A stretch of DNA of 64,000 bases from Alphaproteobacteria bacterium (GTDB lineage: Bacteria; Pseudomonadota; Alphaproteobacteria; Rhizobiales; Rhizobiaceae), in NCBI GenBank assembly GCA_024742485.1, contig JANSYK010000001.1, positions 744,001 through 808,000 of the forward strand, in the 5' to 3' direction. Below, in pieces: positions 37,053-46,351 of this stretch (the first letter of the stretch is position 1; the number at the start of each line of letters is the position of its first letter). The position numbers and the translations under genes are program-made. The notes under the pieces are model-generated. The model ran no database searches. It saw only the letters and a list, made by a program, of their open reading frames with translations, and had not been told where the DNA came from.

Positions 37053-37934
37053 ATGACAGATCAGGGGTTTTTATTAAAACCGGAACCGGACGACCCGCGA
37101 CTTTCAAAAGCGGTTGAGGGCATCGACGAGAACGGGCATGCGGTCACGACCCGCGTGGTGACCGAAAAACCTCTGACGCTCTACCTCAACCGGCAGGAAA
37201 TCGTCACCATGATGACGATCGGCGACTATCCGGATTTGCTGGCGGTCGGCTATCTGCTCAATCAAAACATGCTCTCCAGACGCGATGTCATCACCGAAAT
37301 AGAATTTGATGATGATCTCGATGTTGTCATTGTCCGGACCGAACGGGAAACCGATTACGAGGAAAAACTGCAGAAACGCGTACGCACCTCCGGCTGTGCG
37401 CAAGGCACGGTATTCGGTGATGTTCTCGACGGCTTCGATGCGATTGATCTGAGCACTGAGGCCAGGTTGAAAACCTCGTGGCTTTACACACTGGCAAAAA
37501 CAATCAACACCGCCCCTTCACTGTACCTGACCGCCGGTGCCATTCACGGCTGCGTTTTGTGTCAGGAAGACCGCACGCTTGCCTACATGGAAGACGTTGG
37601 TCGCCACAACGCTGTCGACAAGATTGCCGGATGGATGTTCATGAATGGCATCGAACCCCATGACAAGATCTTCTACACCACCGGTCGGCTGACGTCGGAA
37701 ATGGTGATCAAGACGGCCCTGATGGGGCTCCCCATTCTTGTGTCGCGATCCGGATTTACCGCTTGGGGTGTCGAACTGGCGCGTCAGGTCAATCTGACAC
37801 TGATCGGCAGAGCCCGCGGCAAACGGTTTCTGACCCTGTCGGGTGAAGAGCGCATTGTGTACGACCGCGATCCGAGCCAGATCACGGATGAAGACAGGCG
37901 GCATGCGCGAAAGGGTGCATCCGTGCAGCGATGA
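37053..37934 (+). CDS. fdhD: Formate dehydrogenase accessory sulfurtransferase FdhD
   Basis: 293 residues. FdhD moves sulfur from a cysteine desulfurase to the molybdenum cofactor of formate dehydrogenase. The C-terminal half is characteristic (DVGRHNAVDKIAGW, FYTTGRLTSEMVIKTA, LIGRARGKRF). The catalytic segment reads RTSGCAQGTVFG, with one cysteine where the Escherichia coli protein has a CxxC pair. ATG at 37053; a TTG 6 bp upstream is possible. Its stop overlaps mobA by 4 bp. No formate dehydrogenase gene is in the window. Confidence 0.9.
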   Translation: MTDQGFLLKPEPDDPRLSKAVEGIDENGHAVTTRVVTEKPLTLYLNRQEIVTMMTIGDYPDLLAVGYLLNQNMLSRRDVITEIEFDDDLDVVIVRTERETDYEEKLQKRVRTSGCAQGTVFGDVLDGFDAIDLSTEARLKTSWLYTLAKTINTAPSLYLTAGAIHGCVLCQEDRTLAYMEDVGRHNAVDKIAGWMFMNGIEPHDKIFYTTGRLTSEMVIKTALMGLPILVSRSGFTAWGVELARQVNLTLIGRARGKRFLTLSGEERIVYDRDPSQITDEDRRHARKGASVQR

Positions 37935-38596
37935 TGGCGATTGATCAAGATATTGTCGGCTGCATTCTAGCCGGTGGTCTGTCTCGCCGCATGGGCGGCG
38001 GCGACAAGCCGTTGAAAATGCTCGGCGGCAAGACAATGCTCGACACGGTGATTGACCGTTTCAGCCAGCAGGCCAATTATCTGCTCATCAATGCCAATGG
38101 CGATCCACGGCGAATGAGCGAATACGGCCTTCCAGTCGTCCCCGATGCCATAGCCGGCCATGCCGGCCCACTGGCCGGCATCTCGGCCTGTATGGACTGG
38201 GTGGCAGATCACCACCCGCACGCGACCCACATTGCCACCGCCGCTGCCGACACGCCGTTTTTTCCCGGCGACCTTGTCTCGCGTTTGAGCGAGGCGGCCA
38301 ACGCCGATGGAAGCGATATCGCCATCGCAACATCCGATGGCCATCGCCATCCGGTTTTCGGCCTGTGGTCGCTGTCCCTTCGCAACCATCTGTCCCAATG
38401 GATGCAGGAAACAGACACGTTCAAGGTTATCGTCTGGGCGCGCCTGCACCGGTTGACCATGGTTGAGTTTCCGCTCGTCGGTAGGTCACAGGACATCGAT
38501 CCGTTCTTCAACATCAACACACCTGAAGATCTGGCCACGGCTGACGAGCTGCGCCGGCAAATCGAGTCTATGCCTGGGGAAGGCAGATTACAGTGA
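37931..38596 (+). CDS. mobA: Molybdenum cofactor guanylyltransferase MobA
   Basis: 221 residues. Adds GMP to Mo-molybdopterin to form the guanine dinucleotide cofactor used by DMSO-reductase-type enzymes. Nucleotide-binding start CILAGGLSRRMGGGDKPL, then LPVVPDAIAGHAGPLAGI and the AAADTPFF metal site. ATGATG at 37931 leaves two starts one codon apart. Its ATG overlaps the fdhD stop, and its stop overlaps mobB (GTGA), so the three genes are tightly coupled. Confidence 0.95.
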   Translation: MMAIDQDIVGCILAGGLSRRMGGGDKPLKMLGGKTMLDTVIDRFSQQANYLLINANGDPRRMSEYGLPVVPDAIAGHAGPLAGISACMDWVADHHPHATHIATAAADTPFFPGDLVSRLSEAANADGSDIAIATSDGHRHPVFGLWSLSLRNHLSQWMQETDTFKVIVWARLHRLTMVEFPLVGRSQDIDPFFNINTPEDLATADELRRQIESMPGEGRLQ

Positions 38597-39114
38597 AGAA
38601 CCGGGTCTTCGGCATCACCGGGTGGAAAAACTCCGGTAAAACAGGATTGACCGTTCGCCTGGTCGAGGAATTGACGCGCCGCGGTTGGCGGATTTCCACC
38701 ATCAAACACGCCCACCACATTTTCGACATTGACCGGGAGGGCACTGACAGTTTTCGCCATCGTCAGGCCGGTGCCAGCGAGGTCGCAATCGTATCGGGCA
38801 ATCGCTGGGCGCTGATGCATGAGTTGAGGGACGAGCCGGAACCGGAACTGGACACGGTGTTGGACAGGCTCTCCCCCTGTGACCTGGTCATCATTGAAGG
38901 ATACAAACGGGAAAACCACCCGAAACTGGAAACCCGGCGGCTTGAATCGAAAGATCGTGAGCCGATGGCGCCCGCAAACCGCTCGATCGTTGCCATCGCG
39001 TCCGACCATTCGATCCAAACGGAATCATTGCCGGTTTTCAACCTTGATGATACGGCATCCATTGCGGATTTTGTCGAACGCTACACAGGATTGAAGGAAC
39101 CACCAGCCCCATGA
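38593..39114 (+). CDS. mobB: Molybdopterin-guanine dinucleotide biosynthesis protein MobB
   Basis: 173 residues with a GTG start in the overlap with mobA. A GTP-binding protein that assists MobA. The P-loop is GWKNSGKT at residues 8-15, and the LVIIEGYKREN segment near residue 100 is the family Walker-B-like region. Its stop overlaps the moeA start by 4 bp. Deletion mutants of mobB in Escherichia coli have mild phenotypes, so its role is accessory. Confidence 0.93.
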   Translation: MKNRVFGITGWKNSGKTGLTVRLVEELTRRGWRISTIKHAHHIFDIDREGTDSFRHRQAGASEVAIVSGNRWALMHELRDEPEPELDTVLDRLSPCDLVIIEGYKRENHPKLETRRLESKDREPMAPANRSIVAIASDHSIQTESLPVFNLDDTASIADFVERYTGLKEPPAP

Positions 39115-40394
39115 GCCCGCGCTCAAATCTCCTCAATGACTGCTTCCTTCATGACAAGGACCGTATGCGTCACGACGAGGTGATCGAACTTCTTGTGTCC
39201 CGATTGAGCTCGGTTGCAGAACCCGAAATTGTGTCTCTTCGAGACGCTTCCGGCCGAATCCTAGCCGGCCCCGTCAAGGCACCACGCAACGTTCCGATGC
39301 ATGACAACAGCGCTGTCGACGGCTATGCCTTCGCGCACGCGGATTATGAAAATGCCACCAGCATGCCGGTCGGACCGCGCATAGCGGCCGGCGATCAAAA
39401 TGAAGCATCCCTTCAACCCGGCGAAGCCGCACGGATTTTCACCGGTGCTGCAATGCCTCAGGGTGCAGATACCGTTGCCATGCAGGAGGATTGCACACTA
39501 TCCGAAGACGGTTCTGTCGTTTCTGTTCCACCCGGTCTGAAGACGGGCGCCAATCGCCGCATGGCGGGTGAGGACGTTGCCGCCGGGGACACGATTTTGG
39601 ACAAGGGTCAGCGTCTGAGGCCACAGGACCTGGCGGCTCTTGCCTCGCTCGGCGCCGCCGATATTTCGGTTTTTCAAAAATTGCGCATCGGCCTTGTTTC
39701 AAGTGGAAATGAACTGGTGCGCCCTGCCCCTTCTGCGGAACTGACACTCGGTCAGGTCTTCGACTCCAACCATCCCATGCTCGAAGCACTGTGCCAGAGC
39801 CAGCCGGTCGATATCAACGATCTTGGTATCGTTGAGGACAATCGCAGCGCGGTGCAGCGCATCCTGTCGGAGGCCGCGGCCAACCATGATGTCATCCTGA
39901 CCACAGGCGGAGCGTCTGGCGGCGACGAAGACCACATGGTCCATGCGCTTGATCAACTCGGCCAGCGCCATCTGTGGCAGATCGCCATCAAACCCGGTCG
40001 ACCGATGTCATTTGGCCAGATCGGCAATTGCGTCTTTCTTGGCTTGCCAGGCAACCCCGTCGCGGCGTTTATCTGCTTTCTGCTCTACTGCCTTCCAGTG
40101 ATCCGCATCCTTTCCGGAGGTGTCTACCGCGAACCGATGCGCATTCCGGTCGCTGCAGGCTTTGAAATCGCCAGAAAGAAAATTGACCGGCGCGAATTTC
40201 AGCGCGGATGGCTGGAAGCCGATGATGACGGATCGCTGGTTGCCAGGAAGTTTCCGCGCGACGGATCAGGCCTGATTTCCGGTCTGTGCGAAGCCAATGG
40301 CCTGATCGAGATCCCCGAAGAGGTCGACCGCATCGTGCGCGGAGATTTGGTGCGGTACATCCCCTTTTCGGAGTTTGGCCTGGTCACGAGCTGA
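39111..40394 (+). CDS. moeA: Molybdopterin molybdotransferase MoeA
   Basis: 427 residues. Inserts molybdate into adenylated molybdopterin. Conserved segments are DNSAVDGYAFA near residue 65, GAAMPQGADTVAMQED around 115, and the MPT-binding domain TTGGASGGDEDH and PGNPVAAF. The first 20 residues before MRHDEVIELL are not conserved, so a start at 39165 is also possible. Last gene of the cluster; 141 bp follow before the ABC binding protein, with no obvious terminator. Confidence 0.95.
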   Translation: MSPRSNLLNDCFLHDKDRMRHDEVIELLVSRLSSVAEPEIVSLRDASGRILAGPVKAPRNVPMHDNSAVDGYAFAHADYENATSMPVGPRIAAGDQNEASLQPGEAARIFTGAAMPQGADTVAMQEDCTLSEDGSVVSVPPGLKTGANRRMAGEDVAAGDTILDKGQRLRPQDLAALASLGAADISVFQKLRIGLVSSGNELVRPAPSAELTLGQVFDSNHPMLEALCQSQPVDINDLGIVEDNRSAVQRILSEAAANHDVILTTGGASGGDEDHMVHALDQLGQRHLWQIAIKPGRPMSFGQIGNCVFLGLPGNPVAAFICFLLYCLPVIRILSGGVYREPMRIPVAAGFEIARKKIDRREFQRGWLEADDDGSLVARKFPRDGSGLISGLCEANGLIEIPEEVDRIVRGDLVRYIPFSEFGLVTS

Positions 40395-40535
40395 ATCCTC
40401 AATCCAGTGAATTTTCCAGTTGCATTTTTGTCAAAAACAGTAGGAAAACATGGTTTGGACTAAAAACCGGGGTATTTCGCGAAACAGCGCCAACAAATTG
40501 AATGAGAAATTGGCGAATTTGGAGAAAGGCACAAC

Positions 40536-41324
40536 ATGTATCTCGAGAAAACACTGACCTTGGCGGCAACTGCGCTTGCACTGACACTCGCTGTTGGAAC
40601 CGCTCAGGCCGACAACCACATCAAAACGATCAAGATCGGCACGGAAGGGGCTTATCCACCCTTCAACAATCTGACTTCGGATGGCCAACTTGTCGGTTTT
40701 GACATCGACATCGCAAATGCGCTTTGCGAGGAAATGAAAGTCAAATGCGAATTCGTGACCAATGACTGGGATGGTATTATACCGTCTTTGTTGAGCGGCA
40801 AATTTGACGCCATCATTGCATCGATGTCGATCACGGACGAACGCAAGGAAAAGGTCGATTTCACCGAAAAATATTACAACACGCCGCCAGCCATTGCGGT
40901 GCCGAAAGATTCCGACATTGCAGACGCGACGGAAGCCGGACTTGATGGCCGGATCATCGGTGCGCAGGGCTCCACAACCCATTCCAACTATGCGGAAGAA
41001 AAGTTCACTACGGCTGATGTGCGCCTTTATCCAACGCCGGATGAATACAAGCTCGACATCGTCAGTGGACGCGTCGATGGCGTCATCGACGACGTGATCG
41101 TATTGTCCGAATGGCTGAAAACCGACGACGGTGCCTGTTGCAAGATTCTGACGACCCTGACCCCGGACCCGGTCATCAACGGTCTGGGTGCGGGCATTGC
41201 CATCCGCAAGGGCGAAGACGAGCTTCGTGAGATGTTCAACAAAGCCATCACCGCCATTCGAGAGAACGGAAAATATAAGGAAATCAATGATAAGTACTTC
41301 GAAGTAGACGTTTACGGCGGCTAA
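40536..41324 (+). CDS. Polar amino-acid ABC transporter substrate-binding protein
   Basis: 262 residues with a signal peptide ending around VGTAQA (about 24). Periplasmic binding protein of the lysine/arginine/ornithine type: IKIGTEGAYPPFN opens the mature chain and FDIDIANALCEEM, NDWDGIIPSLLSGKFDAIIASMSIT follow. Two pairs of cysteines (residues 66/73 and a Cys-Cys pair near 202) could form disulfides. It precedes two permease genes, from which it is separated by a strong stem-loop. Confidence 0.9.
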   Translation: MYLEKTLTLAATALALTLAVGTAQADNHIKTIKIGTEGAYPPFNNLTSDGQLVGFDIDIANALCEEMKVKCEFVTNDWDGIIPSLLSGKFDAIIASMSITDERKEKVDFTEKYYNTPPAIAVPKDSDIADATEAGLDGRIIGAQGSTTHSNYAEEKFTTADVRLYPTPDEYKLDIVSGRVDGVIDDVIVLSEWLKTDDGACCKILTTLTPDPVINGLGAGIAIRKGEDELREMFNKAITAIRENGKYKEINDKYFEVDVYGG

Positions 41325-41329
41325 TGCGC

Positions 41330-41367
41330 TGCGGTAGGATGGTGGCCGCAACCCCCATCCTGCCGCA
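41330..41367 (+). other. Intercistronic stem-loop between binding protein and permeases
   Basis: TGCGGTAGGATGG pairs over 13 positions (one G-T pair) with CCATCCTGCCGCA around a 12-nt loop, 5 bp past the binding-protein stop. There is no U-run. Such hairpins in ABC importer operons protect the upstream message and give more binding protein than permease. Confidence 0.7.
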
Positions 41368-41405
41368 CAGCTGCCGCCGGTAGCGCGCAACGACGAAGGA
41401 ATTTG

Positions 41406-42119
41406 ATGGAAGAGACACTATCTCTTTTGAGCTTTGGTCCGGACGGTTGGGGAGATCAGATAGCTTCCGGCGTGCTCGTAACGATGGGTCTTGCACTGGC
41501 AACCTTGCCCTTCGGTCTTGTCCTCGGTTTCTTTCTGGCCCTTGCCAAGCAGAGCCAGGAGCGCTCCGTGCGCATGGCGGCGGAAATCTACACCACCATT
41601 TTCCGCGGACTGCCTGAACTCCTCACCCTGTTTCTGGTTTATTTCGGGCTGCAGATTGGCGTGCGCCAACTGATGACCATGCTCGGCTTCGAATCCGGCT
41701 TCGAAATCAATTCCTTTGTTGCCGGAATGATCGCGCTCGGCGTGGTTTTTTCAGCTTTCGCCAGTGAAGTTTTCGTCTCGGCCTTCAAGGCTATCCCTCA
41801 TGGTCAATATGAAGGTGGCGACGCTCTGGGACTGCGCCGTTCGCAGACAATGGTCAAGATCATCCTGCCGCAACTGATCAGGATCGCACTGCCTGGTCTT
41901 GGCAATCTGTGGATGATCCTGTTGAAGGAAACCGCTCTGGTTTCGGTTATCGGGCTGCCCGACATATTGCGCCAGGCGGGAATTGCTGCCCGCGTCAGCA
42001 AGGAAGCCTTTTTGTTTTTCGGCATCGCCTGCCTGCTATTTCTGGTGCTGGCCATCCTGTCTTCCATCGTTATCGGCTTCATTGAACGCCGTGTCGAACA
42101 ATCGGAGGTTCGGGTATGA
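41406..42119 (+). CDS. Amino-acid ABC transporter permease (HisQ-type)
   Basis: 237 residues from the ATG at 41406, preceded by GAAGGA; an upstream TTG is unlikely. Inner-membrane subunit with about five helices. The family EAA-loop is EGGDALGLRRSQTMVKIILPQLIRIALPGLGN, where it would contact the ATPase, and FRGLPELLTLFLVYFG is the typical HisQ-like segment. Its stop overlaps the next permease by 4 bp. Confidence 0.92.
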   Translation: MEETLSLLSFGPDGWGDQIASGVLVTMGLALATLPFGLVLGFFLALAKQSQERSVRMAAEIYTTIFRGLPELLTLFLVYFGLQIGVRQLMTMLGFESGFEINSFVAGMIALGVVFSAFASEVFVSAFKAIPHGQYEGGDALGLRRSQTMVKIILPQLIRIALPGLGNLWMILLKETALVSVIGLPDILRQAGIAARVSKEAFLFFGIACLLFLVLAILSSIVIGFIERRVEQSEVRV

Positions 42120-42946
42120 GCGTCGCCAAGAAACTGATCGATGCCCGGATGCCGCCGCCCATTATGGCACGGGAATTCAGCAAAACGAGAGTTGCCGGCC
42201 TCTTGATGATGGCGATCTGGCTGCTGCTTGGAATCAGTATCATCTTCTTTTTGACCAGCGAATGGGACCCGGAGAAGGTCGCCAGATATGGCCCACGCTA
42301 TCTTTCCGGCCTGGGTGTCACACTGACACTGGTCAGTATTTCAATTGTCCTTGGTGCCCTGCTCTCCCTACCGGTGACCTATGGAAGAATGTCGTCGAGC
42401 GCCTGGCTCTCCGCTCCGGCCTATGGTTACGTCTATTTCTTCCGCGGCACACCGCTCATTGCCCAGCTCTTCTTGATTTACTACGGCCTCGGAGAGTTCC
42501 GACCGCAATTGCAGGCGATGGGCCTTTGGGGCTTTTTTCGTGAACCGTGGAATTGCGCGATCCTGGCCTTCACCCTGAATACCGCGGCCTACCAGGCTGA
42601 AATCCTTCGGGGCGCCCTGCAAAGCGTGCCGCGTGGTCAGTTCGAGGGAGCCCAGGCGCTTGGCCTGAACCGGTTTGTGATCTACTGGAAAATCATTCTT
42701 CCACAGGCTCTGATCGTGGCACTCAGACCCTATGGCAATGAAATCATCCTCATGATCAAGGGGTCCGCAATTGTCGCGATCATCACCGTCTTCGATCTGT
42801 TTGGAGAAACGCGACGCGCCTTTTCACGCACATTCGATTTCCAGACCTATATCTGGGCGGCGATTTTTTACCTGCTGATCGTGGAGGTCCTGCGCAATCT
42901 GTGGAACTGGCTTGAGGCGCGTCTGACCCGCCACCTGAAACGGTAA
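42116..42946 (+). CDS. Amino-acid ABC transporter permease (HisM-type)
   Basis: 276 residues. Second permease of the importer, again with an EAA-loop (EGAQALGLNRFVIYWKIILPQALIVALRPYGNE) and FRGTPLIAQLFLIYYGLGEF. An N-terminal extension of about 40 residues before the first helix is typical for HisM-like subunits. No ATP-binding subunit gene follows; the next gene converges from the other strand 20 bp later. Confidence 0.92.
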   Translation: MSVAKKLIDARMPPPIMAREFSKTRVAGLLMMAIWLLLGISIIFFLTSEWDPEKVARYGPRYLSGLGVTLTLVSISIVLGALLSLPVTYGRMSSSAWLSAPAYGYVYFFRGTPLIAQLFLIYYGLGEFRPQLQAMGLWGFFREPWNCAILAFTLNTAAYQAEILRGALQSVPRGQFEGAQALGLNRFVIYWKIILPQALIVALRPYGNEIILMIKGSAIVAIITVFDLFGETRRAFSRTFDFQTYIWAAIFYLLIVEVLRNLWNWLEARLTRHLKR

Positions 42947-42966
42947 CGGTTCCCATCGCGCCGGGT

Positions 42967-45426
42967 TCATCGGGGCACCAATTGCCAGCTTCCGACAATC
43001 GCCGGTTCCCAAGATGCGGGATCAGTTGGAATCCGGATCGACTCGACATTCGACCATGGCACCGCGAAGTCGCGATAGTGCCTTGAAAACGGATTGCCCG
43101 ATTGCCCGGTGGTGATGATGTAGGTCGAGTTATCGAGATCGGCAAAATCATAAATGCCGCGGAAACTCGCGCCGCTGACATTGACATAGGGAGTCTTGGA
43201 ATTGCTCAGACGCGTAACACCGCGATCGAGGGTAAACGGACCACCCGGGCTTGCTACCTGAACATCGAAAAATCGCTTCAATATCGGGACTTTGCCAAAC
43301 GGCGTATGCTCGCCCGAGCTTAGATGGGCCCCGCCCCATTGCCAATTTTCGCGATCTGTCCCAAACCGTTCTTCAAGATCGACCAGCGCCCGCTCCAGGC
43401 TCTCGGCCAGAATATCGGCACAGCTCTCTTCTCCCGGCGTCGAACGGTTGTCGCACCAGTTTCGGGCGGTTTGCCCGGCCAGTACATTGACCATGACATT
43501 GCCGCGTGCACGGAACCAGGGATCGAAAGTCGGTCCCAGATCATCCTTGAATATGCCGATCATGCTTTCGCGCACCCAGGCAATGAAGATGAGCGGTGCG
43601 GCGCTCTCCCGTACCATCTGATAATCCCAATTCTTCAGTCGTGCGATGACATCAGGGTCAACATTCTTCTTGCCTTCGATCAGCCTGATCATCTGCGGCC
43701 CCATGGCGGCAAAACCGGTTGAAAAAACATCGGCTTGCACGTCACGGGACATTTCCACGGATTGTGGCTGAACATCCTCGACAACCAGTTCGTCGAGGCG
43801 GTCCTGTCGCCAGGCCTCCTCCCAGTCAAACGTCAGGAAATAGGGATAGTCCGGACCGACCATCTTGGCGTTGGCAGTAGCGATGGCGCCGATCGCGGGA
43901 CTGTTCCGCCGCGGCAAGCCATCAAACGGAATCATGCCCTGCCAGTCATACAACGGATCCCAGCCGGGCACGGGCGCGCGACCCATGACCTGGTTTTCCG
44001 GGTTTCTGATCGGTACGCGACCCGGCGCGATCAGGCCTATGTCTCCGCTTCTGTCCGCCACGACCATGGACTGCATAGGGGTCACGTAATCGGCCATGGC
44101 GTCCTGGAATTCGGCCACGGTGGTGCTGTCCCATAATTTGATCCCGCTCATCACTGTTGTGTCGTCTTTCGCCAATGCAACCCACTGGAGCGTGGCCAGT
44201 GTACCGCTCGGCAAATAGGCTTCAAGATTCCGATACCCCATCGGCAAAACCGGCCCGTGACGCGTCCAGCGGCGGTCGAAGGTAACATCGTCGTTGCCGC
44301 TGACTTTGATCGTTTCCTCCTGCGATCCAAAAGGCTTCCAGCCATCAGGCGTGAGATACTCGTCCGCATTGTCCGGGTTTATCTTTTCGATAAAGATATC
44401 CTGCACATCGGAGGCGGTGTTGGTGAAACCCCACGCTATGGTGTCGCTGCGGCCGAGAAGAACCAGTGGTGCGCCCGCAAGAGTTGCCCCGACGAGGTTG
44501 CGCGAACCACTTTCATCGGTCACCCGCAGATGAGCCAGATACCAGATTGATGGCGCTGACAGGGACAGGTGCGGATCGTTGGCCAGAACCGGCAGACCGG
44601 TGGTTGTTCGATCACCGGCGAGCACCCAATTGTTTGACGCGCCACGGCGCGCATCATCCTCGAGCACCGGCAGGTCCAAGCGGGCCTCCCGTTCTTCGGC
44701 AATGTCCAGAGGACCGCTTTCAAGGTCCAGCAAGCGCGCCAAATCGGGAAGCGGCGGAGGATTGTCGCCTGGCCCCGGGGGCAGAAGATCATTGATTTCA
44801 TCTGCGCTCAGGCCAAGTCGCGCAAAGGACAGGCGCATGACTTCAAACGGAAGATTGGCGCCAAGGGTAACCGACATCATCTTGATGGCCCCGACCGTGT
44901 GGGCGGGCTCCCATGGCTCAGGCGTATGCCCGAGAATGACGAATTCCGGCGGCAATCTAGAGGCAAATGGGCGGCCCTCGCGCTCGATCCAGGCATTTAC
45001 GCCGGCCGCATAGGCTTTGAGCGCGTCCTGGCCCGACTCCGGCATGTCTTCATAGGACGTTTCGGACGCTTCGAAGATGCCCATGCTGCGGAGCCAGATA
45101 TCCGTATCGACCGTCGGTTCGCCAAACATCTCAGACAGTCGGCCCTGGGCCGCCATGCGGGAGACTTCCATCTGCCAAAGCCGGTCTTGCGCATGGGCAA
45201 ACCCAAGACCGCTGAACACATCATTCATAGATGTGGCTGCGATATGGGGAACGCCATTCTCATCACGCGAAATGGTGACCGGTCCGGTCAGGCCCTGCAG
45301 GTTCATCGAACCCGAAACCGGAGGCAACGACCGCGCCATCCAGAAGAAGCCCGCACCGGCCACCACCAGAAACAGCGGTACGGCAAAAAAAATAAAACGG
45401 ATAAGGGCTTTGATGATCCGCCGCAT
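42967..45426 (-). CDS. Penicillin acylase family protein (Ntn hydrolase)
   Basis: 819 residues with an N-terminal membrane anchor or signal helix (FIFFAVPLFLVVAGAGFFW). The precursor would self-cleave before the Ser near residue 264 in GASNNWVLAGDR, giving alpha and beta chains. Ntn family features GVPHIAATSMNDVFSGLGFAHAQDRLWQMEVSR, ANDPHLSLSAPSIWY and AWGFTN are present. Members hydrolyse penicillins, acyl-homoserine lactones or other amides, so quorum-signal or beta-lactam turnover is possible, but the pocket residues do not decide which. It has its own promoter region 54 bp from the divergent dehydrogenase. Confidence 0.92.
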   Translation of the reverse strand: MRRIIKALIRFIFFAVPLFLVVAGAGFFWMARSLPPVSGSMNLQGLTGPVTISRDENGVPHIAATSMNDVFSGLGFAHAQDRLWQMEVSRMAAQGRLSEMFGEPTVDTDIWLRSMGIFEASETSYEDMPESGQDALKAYAAGVNAWIEREGRPFASRLPPEFVILGHTPEPWEPAHTVGAIKMMSVTLGANLPFEVMRLSFARLGLSADEINDLLPPGPGDNPPPLPDLARLLDLESGPLDIAEEREARLDLPVLEDDARRGASNNWVLAGDRTTTGLPVLANDPHLSLSAPSIWYLAHLRVTDESGSRNLVGATLAGAPLVLLGRSDTIAWGFTNTASDVQDIFIEKINPDNADEYLTPDGWKPFGSQEETIKVSGNDDVTFDRRWTRHGPVLPMGYRNLEAYLPSGTLATLQWVALAKDDTTVMSGIKLWDSTTVAEFQDAMADYVTPMQSMVVADRSGDIGLIAPGRVPIRNPENQVMGRAPVPGWDPLYDWQGMIPFDGLPRRNSPAIGAIATANAKMVGPDYPYFLTFDWEEAWRQDRLDELVVEDVQPQSVEMSRDVQADVFSTGFAAMGPQMIRLIEGKKNVDPDVIARLKNWDYQMVRESAAPLIFIAWVRESMIGIFKDDLGPTFDPWFRARGNVMVNVLAGQTARNWCDNRSTPGEESCADILAESLERALVDLEERFGTDRENWQWGGAHLSSGEHTPFGKVPILKRFFDVQVASPGGPFTLDRGVTRLSNSKTPYVNVSGASFRGIYDFADLDNSTYIITTGQSGNPFSRHYRDFAVPWSNVESIRIPTDPASWEPAIVGSWQLVPR

Positions 45427-45480
45427 TGATCTATTCCCTCCGGTAAAATTTCAGTTGCACTTTGCAGAAGGGTAAATCAG

Positions 45481-46350
45481 ATGGCAACAGTTGCTTTTAT
45501 CGGGCTGGGTGTGATGGGATTTCCAATGGCGGGGCACCTTGCAAGCGCCGGCGGCCATGAGGTCTGCGTCTACAACCGCACCGAGTTGAAGGCCCAAAAC
45601 TGGGTTGATCAGTTCGGTGGAGCAATGGCGCCGACACCCAGGGCGGCCGCTGAAGGCGCCGAGTTCGTTTTCGCCTGTGTCGGCAATGACGACGATTTGC
45701 GCGGTGTCACGACCGGCCCGGACGGGGCCTTTCACGGAATGCAGCCGGGTGCCACTTTCATCGATAATACCACCGCTTCCGCCCACATTGCCCGTGAACT
45801 TGATGCGGCCGCCAGCAAGATCGGCTGCAGTTTCCTGGACGCGCCGGTTTCCGGTGGCCAGGCTGGTGCGGAAAACGGTGCATTGACGGTCATGGTCGGC
45901 GGTGAAAAGGCGGTCTTCGACAAGGCAAAACCGGTCATCGAATCCTATGCGAAGATGGTCGGCCTGATGGGGCCTGCCGGAAGCGGCCAGCTAACCAAAA
46001 TGGTCAATCAGATCTGCATCGCCGGACTGCTTCAAGGCCTGTCGGAAGGCTTGCATTTCGGCAAGATCGCCGGACTCGACATCACCGAAGTCGTCAAGGT
46101 CATCTCCAAGGGCGCAGCGGGGTCATGGCAGATGGAAAACCGGCATCAGACCATGGATGCAGGTGAATACGACCATGGATTTGCCGTCGACTGGATGCGC
46201 AAGGATCTGGCAATCGTGCTGGAAGAAGCCCGGGCCAATGGTGCCACTTTGCCGGTCACCGCGCTGGTCGACCAGTTCTATGGCGATGTGCAGAAAATGG
46301 GTGGCAACCGCTGGGACACTTCCTCCCTGCTGGCCCGCCTTGAACGGTGA
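45481..46350 (+). CDS. NAD(P)-dependent 3-hydroxyisobutyrate dehydrogenase family oxidoreductase
   Basis: 289 residues, normal length for the beta-hydroxyacid dehydrogenase family. The NAD site is FIGLGVMGFPMAGHL at residues 5-19, the substrate loop DAPVSGGQAGAENGALTVMVGG, and the catalytic Lys is in GQLTKMVNQI. Substrate may be 3-hydroxyisobutyrate, tartronate semialdehyde or a related acid; the sequence does not say which. The AlkD-like gene starts 1 bp after its stop. Confidence 0.9.
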   Translation: MATVAFIGLGVMGFPMAGHLASAGGHEVCVYNRTELKAQNWVDQFGGAMAPTPRAAAEGAEFVFACVGNDDDLRGVTTGPDGAFHGMQPGATFIDNTTASAHIARELDAAASKIGCSFLDAPVSGGQAGAENGALTVMVGGEKAVFDKAKPVIESYAKMVGLMGPAGSGQLTKMVNQICIAGLLQGLSEGLHFGKIAGLDITEVVKVISKGAAGSWQMENRHQTMDAGEYDHGFAVDWMRKDLAIVLEEARANGATLPVTALVDQFYGDVQKMGGNRWDTSSLLARLER

Positions 46351-46351
46351 C

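Noticed and set aside
40431-41390. 319-codon minus-strand frame over the ABC binding protein
   Set aside because: The sense frame has a signal peptide and a full binding-protein signature; the antisense product is not protein-like.
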